Shown here: positions 13,561-25,721 of the stretch, piece by piece
How the letters are laid out: every line of letters starts with the position of its first letter
Numbering within the stretch: position 1 is the stretch's first letter
NCBI GenBank assembly: GCA_007258455.2
Contig: VDFB02254991.1
Coordinates: forward strand, 372,001 to 436,000
DNA from: Sequoia sempervirens
Taxonomy: Eukaryota; Streptophyta; Pinopsida; Cupressales; Cupressaceae
DNA: 64,000 nt
Direction of reading: 5' to 3'
Notes under the pieces: model-generated
What the model was told of the DNA's origin: nothing
Database searches by the model: none
What the model saw: only the letters and a program-made list of their open reading frames with translations
Position numbers and translations under genes: made by a program

Positions 13561-13905
13561 AATTTTTTTCCAAAATTTGATGTTGAAATGCAAGTGCAAT
13601 GAAGTAAAAATGATGAACTAAATGACACTTCTTGAAATGCAATTTTGATGCAATTTTTGAATATGAATGATGAAATTTAAACTAACATGCAAACACTATG
13701 CAAAATTAGTCTAATTCTATGCAATTTTTGTTGAATTTTCAAATTTAAAATGAATGCAAAATGCAAGTTTACACCTAAAAATGAAATACAAATTTATGCC
13801 AATTTTAGAAACCCTAAATGTAATGAATTAATGAAAATCCTAGATCTAGGGTTTTAATGCACTCCAAATAAGAAATTAGGATGTTCAAAATTTGGGTTCA
13901 CCAAA

Positions 13906-15458
13906 ATGGAACATAGAAAAACAGGGTAAGGTTCACTACACAGAGTTTTATACTAAATTTGGAATGTTTCACCAAACTTACTATAAATAGCAAGGGAAAA
14001 TGGGGTGAATAAACCTACCTATTTTTCTTTTTCTTTCATGAAATGAGATCCCCCTGTCAACCGAAGATTATTAGTAAGGGTTGATTATGCTTGATCCATG
14101 ATGAATCGAAGCATAACGTAACCACGAGTACTCAATCTCAAACAAGATCATTTAAATGAATGTTAAACTAAGAATTTATTTTAAAATGAACACTACAAAC
14201 TATGAAAGCAGTTAAATGCCTACTCTAATCCATTCAAAACTTATCCCATTTTGGAATTGGTGTTGTGTTGATGTGGAACAATGACCCTTTCCCAATCCCG
14301 TGATCAATGAGCTTGTTTCAATCGATTCTATTGAAGAGAATCAATGAAAATGTTGTGATATGTGGATAAAAACATAATTTATGCTAAATTGAACATGATG
14401 CAAGCTAAATTAACATTATTTTATGCTAAAATTGATCTAAATATGCAATTGCTAAGCTAATCTAAGATATTTCTAAGCTAAAAGATTCAAAACATAATTT
14501 ATAAACAAGCTAAGATGGATGCATGGAAGCCATTAATGGAATCCTAAAGCTAATATGCAACTAAAAATGAACTAAAATATGCTAAATGTGAGTAAAGTAT
14601 GAATGTGAGTGCGAGTGAATTCAACAATATAAGTTTGCAATTGAAAGATGGATCCATTTTTCTCCAAATAGTGTCCTATTTATAGAAGAGCAAATGAGAA
14701 ATGGAGGGTTGAGATCAAAAATATTAATCAACGGTCAAGGATGGAGGAAATAGGAGGCATGGATCATGGATTCTCATCAATGGATCATAATGGAAGATGA
14801 GATTTAATCAAGGGTTCTCATTTTTTCCAAACAAAAACCCTTTTGACCTGCACAAAGGTCACAAAGTAACTTGCTCAAGAAGTCACAAGTTTAGCTTGCT
14901 CAAGAAGACAAGTGAGAATATCCCTTTTTCAAATGATTGGAGGAGAGAGAATATTACTTTTGGAATATTCTCATGGTTGAGGGAAAAAGGTTAATTTTCA
15001 ATTTAAAAAAAAGTTTTAATTGTGCAAAAATGGGTAAGGAATATTCCCCTTTTGGGGGAAAATTAGATTAATTATTAATTAAACAATGTTTAATCATACA
15101 ATTAGGAGTTTTTAGAGGAATAAAGTGATTTTCATTAAATTAAATAATTGAATGAAAGGGGGGAAGGTGAAATGACATTTAATTAAATAATTTAGGGTTA
15201 TTTAATTAAATACGATGACCTAGGGAATTAAATTAGATAGTTTGATTTATTTAATTTAATGAGATGAATTGTTAGCGTGAAAGGGGTGAATTAACCCGAT
15301 TAAATGTGTTAGGTTAATAGATGAAAATGATGCCATTAATTAATTAGATAGGCTAATTTAATTAATTAAGTGAAAAGAGGATGAGTCTAAGAGGAAATGA
15401 TGTTAGTATACGTGATTCAAGTGTATGATATCATTTAGGACATTTTTTAGTGTCTACA
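13906..15458 (-). mobile_element. LTR (minus strand), ~1.55 kb
   Basis: Read on the minus strand the segment begins TGTAGACACTAAAAAATG (ending at 15458) and ends CTATGTTCCA at 13906, giving the canonical TG...CA. To its right, minus-strand CTTCAAAGAGGGGAAAAA (15459-15476) is a polypurine tract. To its left, the minus strand reads TTTTGGTGAACCC (PBS-like; its TGG at 13901-13903), the same as the site that follows the 5' LTR at 23877. The LTR's terminal ~140 bp matches, inverted, the end of the LTR at 35310-35446. Having a PPT on one side and a PBS on the other suggests the middle LTR of a tandem pair of elements. Confidence 0.6.
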
Positions 15459-16415
15459 TTTTTCCCCTCTTTGAAGTGAGGTACCTGCTACTTTGGTTCA
15501 AAGACTAATGGCCTTCAGATTAAAAATTGCTACTTAAATCAAAAAATAAAAAGTTTCTAATTTCTAATTTTTTAAATTCCCTAGTGGAAGAATTAAGCTG
15601 ATTCCTTGCCCCCTTAAGAAATCGAGTGAAAATTTCAAATTTTGGATTGATTTCTTAACAAAGGTGAAAAGTTGCCCTAGAAAGGCTCTAAGATGCAAGA
15701 ATTATGTAAAAAGTGCAAAAAATGATGCAAAATAAGGTCCAAATTGGAAAAATTAGTGAAAATGATGATAAAGCCTAGCTTCAAGGTTAAATTAGTGCAA
15801 AAACCCCTAATTTTCTAGCATAAATAAGCCAAGAAGGGTCACTTTCAATTCATTTGTGCATTCACACCTTAGATTATTCTTGTTGTTTGAGCTTTGACCC
15901 TCTAACAAAATGGCACAACGAGAGCTCCCATGACACATTTTTGATTGGGTTTGAGTGTACATGTGGCTTCCAAGCTCAAGACCATCGATATGCAATTCAA
16001 AACTTGATTTGAAATTTGACTTTTTGATGCATTTATTGCACTTTAAAATTTAAACTTTGGTGGCCGGCGTTGCTATATAGCAACGCCCATTTGAGAATTG
16101 GTGACACTAAAATGATTTTTAGTGACCATATGTTTATTGCGACATAGTTCACAATTTAGAATTAGGGTATCCAATTTTAAATTGTGACACATACGTATAT
16201 AACGACACACTTGTTGATTTGAAAATTAGGGTTAGGGTTTCCAAAATTTAAATCATAATAGATATGTTTATAGCGACATGATTTGTGATCTGCAATTTGA
16301 AATGCCTTCGGGCATCACAATTTGAAATTTGAAATATAGCAACGCTACTACAAATAGCGACACTATTGTGATTTTTCAGCTGAAAATTCCAAATTGAGTC
16401 AATTTTTTTTTAATT
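15459..16415. other. Non-coding stretch with recurring 'tatagc(a/g)ac(a/g)' motif
   Basis: No coding text. Between 16060 and 16380 the motif family gttgctatatagcaac (a palindrome), attgcgaca, ataacgacac, atagcgaca and atagcaacg recurs about every 40-70 bp, mixed with fragments of an 'aatttaaattgtgac' type repeat. It lies between the LTR at 13906-15458 and the PMD reading frame and may be an internal or regulatory part of the element that carried the PMD ORF. Confidence 0.45.
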
Positions 16416-17524
16416 TTGATGTCGTGCACTTCGTGGGTGCATGAGGTCATTCCACCACTAATGTCACATGAGCACCGACCCATAGTTTTAGAGAGACTGG
16501 GTGATTTTTCTGAGTTGTGCCAAGAGCATTTGGGAGAGATTGACTTATGGTACATTTTATATGTGCCCATCATTCAGACTCATCTAGCTATGATAACCAC
16601 TTTGTGTGAGATGGCATAGTGAGACTTTGTCTTTCCACCTTCCCACTGGCGAGGCGATGGTGACATTAGAGGATGTGTGGTGGATTTTTCATTTTCTAAT
16701 ACATGACGAGTGGGTGATTTATGATGTCAATGCCAAATACGATGCCTATCAAGAGGTGATGGAGATGGAGGCAATCATCCTATTTACTTCACAAATTGAC
16801 CTCGAGTCATATAAAGGTCACATACCCACATTTGGATTGATTATTGTAGCCATCATTTCAAGTTTGGTTGCTCCAGACCAATGAAGTAGAGGGTTCAACC
16901 CAAGATGGGGCTTAGCATGGCACATGATGCTCCATAAGAGGACTCTATTTGAATGGGGGTTAGTGATGCTAGCCTCACTATATCATGATATTCACGACTT
17001 TGTCTACTGCGACGATAGAGCCATTGGCATAGGGGTGACCTTTCTTCATATTTGGGCTTGAGAGCATATTGTTGTGCTATGACTAACAGTGTAAATGGTT
17101 GATGTTGAGCTAGATTATCCTATGGTTTGGTTGTATAGAGGTGCCATCACCCTATTACATACTAGGCAGATTGGACTCTCGTACTAGTAGTAGGTACTTG
17201 ATGATATGACAATGTTTAGATGGTGACCCTGGCTACAAATTTCAGTATGGTACAATGATGCATAGTAGTTGTTCTTTTCTAGACAGACCTGACACATGTA
17301 GGGTTGGGAGCACACGATCATAGAGAGATATTTTCTAGATAGGGTGGCATGACAGTTTGGCAAGTAGTAGGATAGGCCCAATGATGTCTACAGAGCCATT
17401 TTAACGAGGTCAACTCAAGAGGTTCCCACATGGGGACCCACTATTCCATCTCTGAAGGTAGTGGATGGTTTCAAACAGTTGGTAGCTCAGCCATGGGCCT
17501 ACGACCACTGTTAGGCAGTTGCAC
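16416..17524 (+). pseudogene. Plant mobile domain (PMD) protein, N-terminal part, decayed
   Basis: The frame from 16416 continues after a frame change (~16600) with RWHSETLSFHLPTGEAMVTL and EDVWWIF. That is the diagnostic core of the plant mobile domain (aminotransferase-like mobile domain) found in MAIN/MAIL proteins and in many plant transposons. A later segment (~17410-17510) reads PTIPSLKVVDGFKQLVAQPW and AYDHC, a conserved block near the domain's end. Several TAG stops stand where Gln is expected, plus at least one frameshift, so it is not functional. It stops at the start of an LTR (17530). A coiled-coil, Gln-rich continuation appears beyond the other LTR at 28.83 kb, suggesting the element split this frame. 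It lies antisense to the neighbouring minus-strand LTR, as expected for an extra antisense ORF of a Tat-lineage retrotransposon. Confidence 0.7.
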
Positions 17525-18131
17525 ATAAATGTACCATAGAAAAATAGATCACTAAAATTTTCACCATCTTTTAGGTCTTTCTCTCATGATGCTTGATCTA
17601 TTTTGCTTTGATTTGATGTTGCAAAGTAACTTCTACATTCACATTAGGTCCTTAAAATTCAAATAATTGTGTCTTGTGAAGGTGTTGTGAAGTGTTGTAA
17701 CACATTTCTACAATTTTCTAGACTCTTCTTATCATAATTCATCTAAAAACAACCTTTTTATCCCTTATCAAGTCCTATTTTAAAGTGTTGTAAAGTCTTG
17801 TAACCAACTTTCACACTTTTCTAGGCTTGTTATAACTATTTAAACCTTTCTTATGCTTTATTTGACCCCTTTATACACTCATAGGACTTATTTAAGTGTA
17901 TTTTTTAATGTAAACTCAGCAAATAACATTAAATGCAACTTAATTCATGACACCCACTTACAAGCCTAGAGTGGGACCCATTCACCATGGGTGGTGAATG
18001 AGTCCCTCTTGACTCCAAATTCAAAATAATTCAATTTCCTTTTGGTTTTCTATTCAAAAAGACCTTATGTCGGCCTATGATGTTGTATTATTAGGTAATT
18101 AGGGCATAAGTGTGTATAAATAAGTATTTTT

Positions 18132-18519
18132 TGTTGGTGTAAATAAAGTCTTGTACCTAGTTAATTCATTACTAGGGGAGTTATTTACACATGTTAAGTT
18201 TACTTAGGTCCTAGGAAGGAATCTTTCTAGAAGGTGTTAGTTGTCATTAGTTGTTATCTTTCTTTTTGACAACTACTACATGTGAACCTAGGTAAGTGTG
18301 ATTAGTTGTCTCATGTCATATGATTAAGACACTTGTCATAATCCTATGACATCTTACATCTCACCTTGGCTATATAACCAAGGGGTCATTCTCATTGTAC
18401 AATCACAATCATCTCATATCATTGGCATTGAATAAATTTTATTCTTGTCATATTCATCTCTCTCTTCTTGTGATTTCCATTTGGTCTCAAGATCTTGGCA
18501 GCCATAGCCAATTCTAACA
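18132..18519 (+). repeat. 5' LTR of the nested copia-type element
   Basis: 388 bp, TGTTGG...CTAACA. A likely TATA sequence (ggctatataacc, ~18368-18379) precedes a CAAT-rich transcript-start region. It is nearly identical to 22468-22856, with roughly 20 to 25 differences by eye. Confidence 0.88.
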
Positions 18520-20078
18520 TGGTATCAGAGTGGGTTGGGTGCCATTGGAGAGACTATTTTTGAAGAGAGATACCAAATTTGGGGAGGTTCCATTTTTGGC
18601 TCTTTGTTGTAGGTTCGTATTGGAGCTTGTTGGTGCAAATCTAAGCTCACCATTGTGTCCAAAAGGTTTGAGAAAGTCGATTTTACCTTTTGTTTGATCC
18701 AAATTGAACATACAAGGCCAAATCTATGAGGGTTTGAAGCTAAAGAGTGGTTGCTAGATCCAGAAGGTAGCTGCAATTTTGGAGCATTTTGGGTCAAATA
18801 TGACCCTTCCATCGCATCCAAATGGGCCAGAAACCCTAAGATCGACTACCAAATCTTCCAAATCAGAGCAGTTGTTTGATGAGGCAAAAAAAATAAAATT
18901 GGAGAGCCATACGACCCCCCAATCATCATAATTACTAGTCGGTACGATTTCAAAAATATATTTTTTAATATTTGACTATTTTTATTTTCTAAAAATTTTA
19001 TAAAAAAAATAGAAGGTCAAATATTATTTTTATTGAAAAACTATATTAGAAAAATAAAAAATAAAAACTTTATTTCTGCAGACATTTAGTGCCCATGGTA
19101 CGTAGAGGGTACCCCGTACCCTGCACATCCGTAGAGTACCAGGGTACCACCCAAACTGAGGCTCTACATTGCCTCCACAGCCCCACCACCTAATATAGTG
19201 GTTCCATAAAATTTTTGGTACCCATCAGTTAACCGGTGGAGGTTCTTTCAAACACCAGCAGTCTTCATTTAAGATTAACCGATGGGAGGTTTATGAAATA
19301 CCGACGAACTTTAAGAAATCTAGGAGCATCTAAAAGAATACCAACTGACATCAATCTACCACTGGTATTCACAAAACTGGTGAACCATAAAGATTCCAGC
19401 AAGAATATTCAGCACGGATATTCCTTCAGAATATTCTTTTGTAGATTCCATCGGACAGGCGTCAAATTCAAACCAAGAAGTGCATTTTCTTTTAACGGGC
19501 ACCAAGCCGTCAAATTTAATCACATATATTACTGACATCAGCACCACATCAGTGTTGATGTCAACACCCTTAAAAAAAATTCCCCCCTCTCCAATGAGCT
19601 TTTTTATTTTGTAGTTCAAGTTTGGAAGGCCATAACTTAGTCATTTTGGCTCCCTTTTTCAATTTATTTTTTTCTGATTTGGAATAATTTTTCATTCTCT
19701 TCGTATTGGTGCAATCATTTTTTGGTTTTGGCATCTTTTTTTTCCATAATTTTCAGATTCTCACAGGTGTTGTTGCTTCGTCCTCATTTTAGGAACTTTG
19801 GGAGCACATATCTTGCTCCTACGGTAACATTTTTGTGTGCAATTTTTTTTTAAAGTGCGTGATTTTTCATGTAATTTTTATTGGTATGATCAGATTGATC
19901 TCATTTTGTACAAAAAATTGTACTTGATTATGTGACCTATTTTGGCATTTGCATGAACCAAGATCAAAGACCACTTCACTATTTTTGGCAAGTGGAAAAT
20001 GTAAACGTACTAAATATAAAGTGCCAAATTAGATATTGCTAAGGGGTTTCTTGATTAAGAGATTTCAGGGGGGTAATC
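18520..20078 (+). other. Leader region between PBS and gag of the nested element
   Basis: 1.5 kb without convincing coding text. It contains a short repeated ggtacc-rich patch (19095-19160: ggtacgtagagggtaccccg and related). The leader is unusually long for a copia element of this size. Confidence 0.45.
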
Positions 20079-20745
20079 TTGCAGTGGTTGCTTGCATTCT
20101 TTTGCTTGGTTTGTGTTCTTGCAATGGGGAAATCTCAAATTGAACTCCTAACTCCATATAATTATGCTACATGGAGAAAATCAGTATGGCACTATCTCAT
20201 GATGAAAGGTCTAATAGGTCATCTAAAGGACACCATTCAAAAACCTATTGATGCTAAGGAATTGGCAAGGTGGGAGATTGATCGTGAGAAAACACTTGGA
20301 TGCATATGTTCATTAGTCTCATTTGATTTGCAATTTCATATTGAATCATGCAATACACCTAAAGAGGCATGGGAGACTTTTGAAAAATTGTATGGTAAAA
20401 CAGATAAGATTAGGGGCTATCAGATTGATAATGATTTGATGAATCTTGATCCTAAAATTTTTGACCACATCTAAGACTACATCTCCAAAATCAAGCAACT
20501 AAGAACAAAATTGAAGGAATGTAGTATTGGAAAAGAATATTTACATTTGATTTTGAATGTGTTATCCAAGCTTGGTCCTAAGTATTTAGTATTTATTTCT
20601 AGCTTTCATACCCATCGACTTTCTATGGGAGCATCATATGTTGATCCTAAGTTTGATGACTTTGCAAATCTCCAAATCTAGGAGGAAGCTAAGTTAATGA
20701 ACATGGGTCTAATCAAGTCTTCCAAGTCACAAGCATTAGTGGCTA
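20079..20745 (+). pseudogene. copia gag (capsid region), broken
   Basis: From about residue 20 the frame reads LLTPYNYATWRKSVWHYLMM ... KEAWETFEKLYG, the UBN2/copia gag pattern. The first stop is at 20472; the same frame continues with DYISKIKQLRTKLKECSIG until more stops at about 20680 and 20759. Gag forms the virus-like particle that packages element RNA. TAA/TAG stops disrupt it here, so it is non-coding as it stands. Confidence 0.75.
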
Positions 20746-21402
20746 ATGAGTCTAAGGTATAGAAAGAATCAAGGAATCTTGATAAGAAGCAAAAGAAGAA
20801 AAAGAACAAGCCACATAAAGAATCAGAATCCTCATCCTCAAAAGGAGAGGCCTTTTTGTGCATATTGCAAGAAGGATGGACATGAAGAACACTATTGTTA
20901 TAAGAGGGACATTGATGAGTTGAAAAATATTCTCAGAAAGAATCACATTGATTTTCCTTCGAGAATGTCTAAATCTTCTTCTTCTCCTTCTACTTTAAAA
21001 TAGTCTAAAAAGGATAAAGGTCAAGCATCAACATCAAGAAACAAAGGTCAAGCTCTTTGTGCTCTTTTAGGTCTAGGATTAGGGAGATGGCTTCTAGATT
21101 CAGGAGCATCTCGTCATACAGAATCTTCACAGACTATCTTCTCTTCATTTCAGCCTTGTACTATGTCTCCTATCTTGATGGGAAACATTGCATACTTGAG
21201 TGTAATTGGGAAGGGATCTATTAGTTTTGGGGACAACACTTTTCAGGATGTCTTGTGTGTTCCTCATTTGGAGAATAATCTTCTTTCCATATATCATATT
21301 ACACATGGCGGAGATGGGAGAACTATTGAGTTCACACTTGTTTTTTTCATCATTTGAGACTTGGAGACTCGAGAGATCATAGCTACTGGGGTGGTTGATC
21401 AT
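20746..21402 (+). pseudogene. copia gag zinc knuckle and aspartic protease remnant
   Basis: 20746-21003 contains CAYCKKDGHEEHYCYKRD, a CX2CX4HX4C zinc knuckle for RNA binding. After a TAG, the frame around 21090-21330 gives WLLDSGASRH with the catalytic DSGA of retroviral-type protease, then FQDVLCVPHLENNLLSIYHI. A further short frame (21361 on) holds EIIATGVVDHSSWLY, the start of the GAG-pre-integrase domain. After this the recognisable polyprotein simply ends. The protease active site is intact, but the polyprotein is split by stops and a frame change. Confidence 0.75.
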
Positions 21403-21429
21403 TCATCTTGGTTGTATACCTTTGCAATT

Positions 21430-22025
21430 TTTTCTTTTGATGATGACATTGTTCCTTCAGTTGTTGATATGAACCATGATTCAAAGGAGACATTTGGCTT
21501 CTTGAAGTTGGGAGTTCTCACATCAGATCCAGTACTTGAGCCATGCATTTCAATTCCTCCATCTACTTTTGCAGCTGATGATACTTGTGATTCAACAGTT
21601 TTGGTTCCTTGTGATTCAGTGCAGCAAGACATACATAGTCTGAACCAGAGATGGCTACTTGTGATGACTTCTTGAAAGGTATTTTAGACTTGTTTGTGGA
21701 GTTTCATCTTTCATATTTGGGAGACATCATCGATAGTATCCATCTTCTCTTTGATGAAGATGCTCCTTCTTTAGTTGTTGCAAGAGAACACCTTAACCCT
21801 CTTGCTCATTCTCTACATGATCATTCTTCGCAGTTTGGCGTGAGTGTGGATACTTTTGGACAACATTTGGAGGATGTTTCTTTGTCTTCAGATGGGATAT
21901 CTTTGTCTTTGGATTGTGCTCTACATTCATCTCTACTTGATTTTGGGTTGTCCTCTTTAGCAGTGTGGCCTAGAATGCCTGCTTGGAGTGTGTCAGCTTT
22001 TGACATCAATATGGAGACACTTTAG
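21430..22025 (+). other. Unrecognised open frames replacing the pol region of the nested element
   Basis: Two overlapping frames (to 21675, and 21651-22025, 124 codons) encode Ser/Asp/Leu-rich text such as FSFDDDIVPSVVDMNHDSKE and SLDCALHSSLLDFGLSS with no similarity I recognise. They stand where integrase, RT and RNase H should be. They may be captured host sequence or non-coding 3' sequence that happens to be open. The stretch 22026-22467 that follows, up to the PPT, has no coding text. Confidence 0.3.
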
Positions 22026-22467
22026 CATGCTTCAGAGACATCATCCATCATCCATATTCCTAACATCCTGCATACATTCATGGTTTTGTTTCTTCCCAAG
22101 GGGAGGAATGTTGTTCGGAAAGATTGGATCATCTTCAGCATTCAATGTCGAGCTTCTACCATCATTGCAGGAGACTCAACATTTAGGGGGGAATTCCTTG
22201 TCTCTCTTCTACTTCTCTCTTATGGGGGGATATTTTTCCTCACATGGATTTTTTACCTTCTCATGCATCATTGAGAGAATTTCCTTTTTGTATTTCATCT
22301 CTCTTTTGGGGAGGAGTTTTATCCCACTGGGTTTTATCCTTTTCTCTGTTAGTGAGAGATTGTATTGCATATGTACATGGGTACCTAACATGGCCTAGTA
22401 GCCGGGACCCATCTTTGTGTCATTTGCATAATAATCTGCTACTCCCTAAGCTGCACTTAAGAGGGGG

Positions 22468-22856
22468 TGTTGGTGTAAATAAAGTCTTGTACCTAGTTAA
22501 TTCATTACTAGGGGACTTATTACACATGTTAAGTTTACTTAGGTCCTAGGAAGGAATCTTTATAGAATCTTTTAATTGTCATTAGTTGTTATCTTATCTT
22601 TTGACAACTACTACATGTGAACCTAGGTAAGTTTTATTAGTTGTCTCATGTCATATGATTAAGACACTTGTCATAATCCTATGAAATCTTGTATCTCACC
22701 TTCGCTATATAGCCAAGGAGTCATTCTCATTGTACAATCACAATCATCACATATCATTGGCATGGAATATAGTTTATTCTTTTCATATTCATCTATCTCT
22801 TCTTTTTCTTTCCATTTGGTCTCAATATCTTGGTAGTTGTGCAACCAATTCTAACA
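22468..22856 (+). repeat. 3' LTR of the nested copia-type element
   Basis: 389 bp copy of 18132-18519, preceded by cttaagaggggg (PPT) and followed by TTTTT, the target-site duplication. Confidence 0.88.
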
Positions 22857-24325
22857 TTTTTCCATCCATTTTAGCCCCCCCCCAATTCACCTAATTCATT
22901 CACTAGTTCATTCAAGCTTTCAATTGCATTCAATCCATGAAAGCATCATTCAATAAAACACTTATCAAGCATCTTGGAGCATCCATTGACATATCTTCAA
23001 ACTTCTTCAATAAGGTTTTGGTGAGTTTAGGAAATTTGCATGTTTTTAATTCATCATTCCTTGCTTATTTCATTTCTTTATTAAGGGTTTGATTACCAAA
23101 GTGGGATTTGACCAAGGTAAATCACTATACTCTAACCCTTAACCAATCTCCCCTTTTACATGTGTTTTAATAGACTTTTATATGTAGATTTGTCAAGAAA
23201 ATAGGTGTTGAAAGGTGGTCAACAAGTCATCAAAGTTTTTCAAGTCAACTAAACCCTAATTCAAGCTTGGAGACAACCTACAGTCCATTTTTTGTAGATT
23301 TGACTTCGTCAACCTAACAAGAAGACAAGTGAAAATTTGGATCTACAGAATTGACTCTTGAATTTGTAGATTTTTGGAGAAGGACTGATTCGCCATTAGT
23401 GGAAAATGAGTCCCACTTGTAGGCTAGAAAAGTTGATTTTGTCAAAATCTAGTTCTTGACAGTCAGAATTTAGTTTCAGGTGCTTTTACCAGTAGGAGGA
23501 TTGATTCGCCATCAGTGGCGAATGAGTCCCACTAGTGATCAACTGTGATTTATGCCAGTTTTCAGAACCTTCTAGGATCAACATTCAACTTCCAGGTGCA
23601 CTCTATTAAACTTCATTCAATTTTGTTTACATTAGTTTATGTTTCTAGTTCATTTTCTGCATATCACATTGTGTTTTCAAACATTGCATATTTCATTAGT
23701 TTTGCATTAATAATCAATCAATTTCATCATTTAGTTGCATTTAGTCATAATTCCATTATACATTCCTTTATTTGAGTGAACCACCTCGATTTTAGTGTTC
23801 TATCTCTCTCCTTTTAGGTAAAAGATCCTAAGAGTGCAAGAGAAGTACATAGAACAACAAAATTGATGGTTCATTTTGGTGAACCTGCATTTTGAACACA
23901 ATATCTTTCTGATTTCACTTGCATCTTACATCCTAGGTTTCCTTTTCATCAACATTCAATTAGTTTTTTTTTTTTTTTTGCATCCTAGGGTTTATCAAAT
24001 TGCATTAGTGAAAGCATCAAAATAGACTTCATTTTTGCATATCAAATCATTAAAAAACTGAAAATCTGCATTTGCATCTTCATTTGGCATCTGAAAAACA
24101 TTAAAATCATTTTCATTTTTTTGAAAAACACAAAAAATCTCATACTTGGACTCATTCACCACCTTGGGAAAATCGGTCCACCTACACATTTTGAACTGCA
24201 TTTTTAGGCATTTTCTAGGTATTTTTTGCATTACAGTTTTATGTTGTTACTTTCTATTATACTTTCCAAATTTTATGTTTTCTTCTCTTTCTTATATTAG
24301 TTTACTTTTACTAATTTTCATCATG

Positions 24326-25321
24326 GATTTTTCCTTTAACAAGTTTTGGAATTCATTGAAATCCTTAGTAGACATGTCCAATTGTGCCTAAGTTGGTTGT
24401 GATCCTAATGACCTTGAGCTTCCTCATCCTCCTTCAACTCCAAATGAATGTCCTCCTCATGTTGTTGGCATAATTGGAGAAGATGATGATAGTATGACCA
24501 AGTTCTTAGATTCATGCCTTGATAACCTTGAATCCAATGCAACCTTTTACCCATTCATGAAATCACAAGATCTCCCTTCTATCTCACCTCCTAACATGTT
24601 TGGATACTTACATCTTGAAATCAATGAAGGACCTAAGTTCCCCTCAATAGGTGGACCTAGTTCCTCTAAACAACCACATCCTCGACCATTTTATGATAGC
24701 AAAGTTACAAACAAATCAATCAACCTTGCAAAAACATATGGAAAAGGCTTTACAATCCTAAGAAAACAAGTTTGTGACACAATAAATGAGCATGACATTC
24801 ACCAACTTCTATATGAAAAACCAATAGAAGAAAACACAATAGGATTAGGATATCAAGATCCTCCTCATGACAACAAGCCTCCTTTTGAATACTAGAGACT
24901 TCAAGATGATGGTACAGTGATCTTTGATTCTCCTCCTCACTTGAATGTCCTCCTCCCACATGATCAACCATTACCTGATTCCAATGACAAGGATGTTAGG
25001 ATCCCCATGGGTCATCCTCCTCCTTCAATCCATGAAAAGGGTGAATCTAGCAAACGCAAGAGGCCTTACAAATTGAAGAAACTAAATTTTCCTCTCCATC
25101 CACCCCCTGAATGTGACAAGAGACTTCAAATTATTTTAAACAGAGGCCTTATACTCTTACTACCTTCAAACAGGTTGGCCATCTGTCCTAAAGATTCTAA
25201 CATACCATATTGTAAATATCATTGTATTCTTGGAAACCAAATTGATGAATGTCGGACATTGAAGGACATATTGAACAAGTATCACTTCACTAATACCAAC
25301 TATTATCCTATCATACCATAA
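24326..25321 (+). pseudogene. gag-like reading frame of the non-autonomous element
   Basis: One frame of ~332 codons runs from 24326 to 25321, broken only by TAA at 24389 and TAG at 24893. It begins MDFSFNKFWNSLKSLVDM and is rich in Pro, Asp and Ser. Near its end it has CKYHCILGNQIDECRTLKDI, which resembles the CxxH...GHxxxxC zinc-finger segment at the end of Tat/Athila-type gag proteins, with the second His replaced by Asn. Both stops could come from C-to-T changes (CAA, CAG). No protease or pol follows, so the element must have depended on another for mobilisation. The gag assignment is an inference from this motif and position. Confidence 0.45.
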
Positions 25322-25721
25322 TTTGAAATTCCTTCATCATGCCATAGTTGTAGAATTTTCCATTATCACTATTACATGATCCTTCCCATCACCTACCTTG
25401 GCTCATTCTTGTCATACACTCAGTGGGGGCAAGAAGTTGTTAGCCTTGTCTTAGTAATGCAACTATCCTTGTCTCTTAACTACGTTATTCCTCTTCCACT
25501 TATATTAATTAAGATTGTGAAGCCAATAACTCAGTTAATGACTGACTTACATTTTCATTTTTCTTTTTCTTTGGTGTGATTGTATGTGTGTATCGTGTTC
25601 CCCCATAATGTGCATTTGATGTTCTCTTCTCTGTGTGCATTTCCTTTATTTGTACCTCCATTCTTCTATATTTCATACATTTTACCTTTTCCTTTTCACT
25701 TTTGTTTTGTGTTCTACTTTT
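25322..25721. other. Non-coding interior of the non-autonomous element
   Basis: T-rich sequence following the gag-like frame. No domain seen. Confidence 0.4.

Larger units (their letters stand above)
18132..22856 (+). mobile_element. Copia-type LTR element lacking integrase and RT (non-autonomous)
   Basis: Two ~388 bp LTRs (18132-18519 and 22468-22856) begin TGTTGGTGTAAATAAAG and end TTCTAACA. The first is followed at once by TGGTATCAGAG (18520), the initiator-tRNA-Met type PBS usual for plant copia elements. The second is preceded by the polypurine tract AAGAGGGGG. TTTTT flanks both ends (18127-18131, 22857-22861). The interior has a 1.5 kb leader, decayed gag with zinc knuckle, a protease, the beginning of the GAG-pre-integrase region, and then unrelated open frames. 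Integrase core, RT and RNase H are absent. It sits inside the LTR of another element, whose partner LTR shows the pre-insertion sequence. Confidence 0.88.
17530..23873 (+). repeat. 5' LTR of the non-autonomous element, interrupted at 18131
   Basis: 17530-18131 plus 22862-23873 align with the intact partner LTR at 27236-28830 over their whole length with scattered substitutions. The break corresponds exactly to the nested element and its TTTTT duplication. Several copies of a small imperfect palindrome around attcgccat...gtgaatgagtccc lie in each LTR. Confidence 0.8.

Noticed and set aside
18514..18821. Small minus-strand frames just after the 5' LTR of the nested element
   Set aside because: They overlap the PBS and leader; no domain, no start context.
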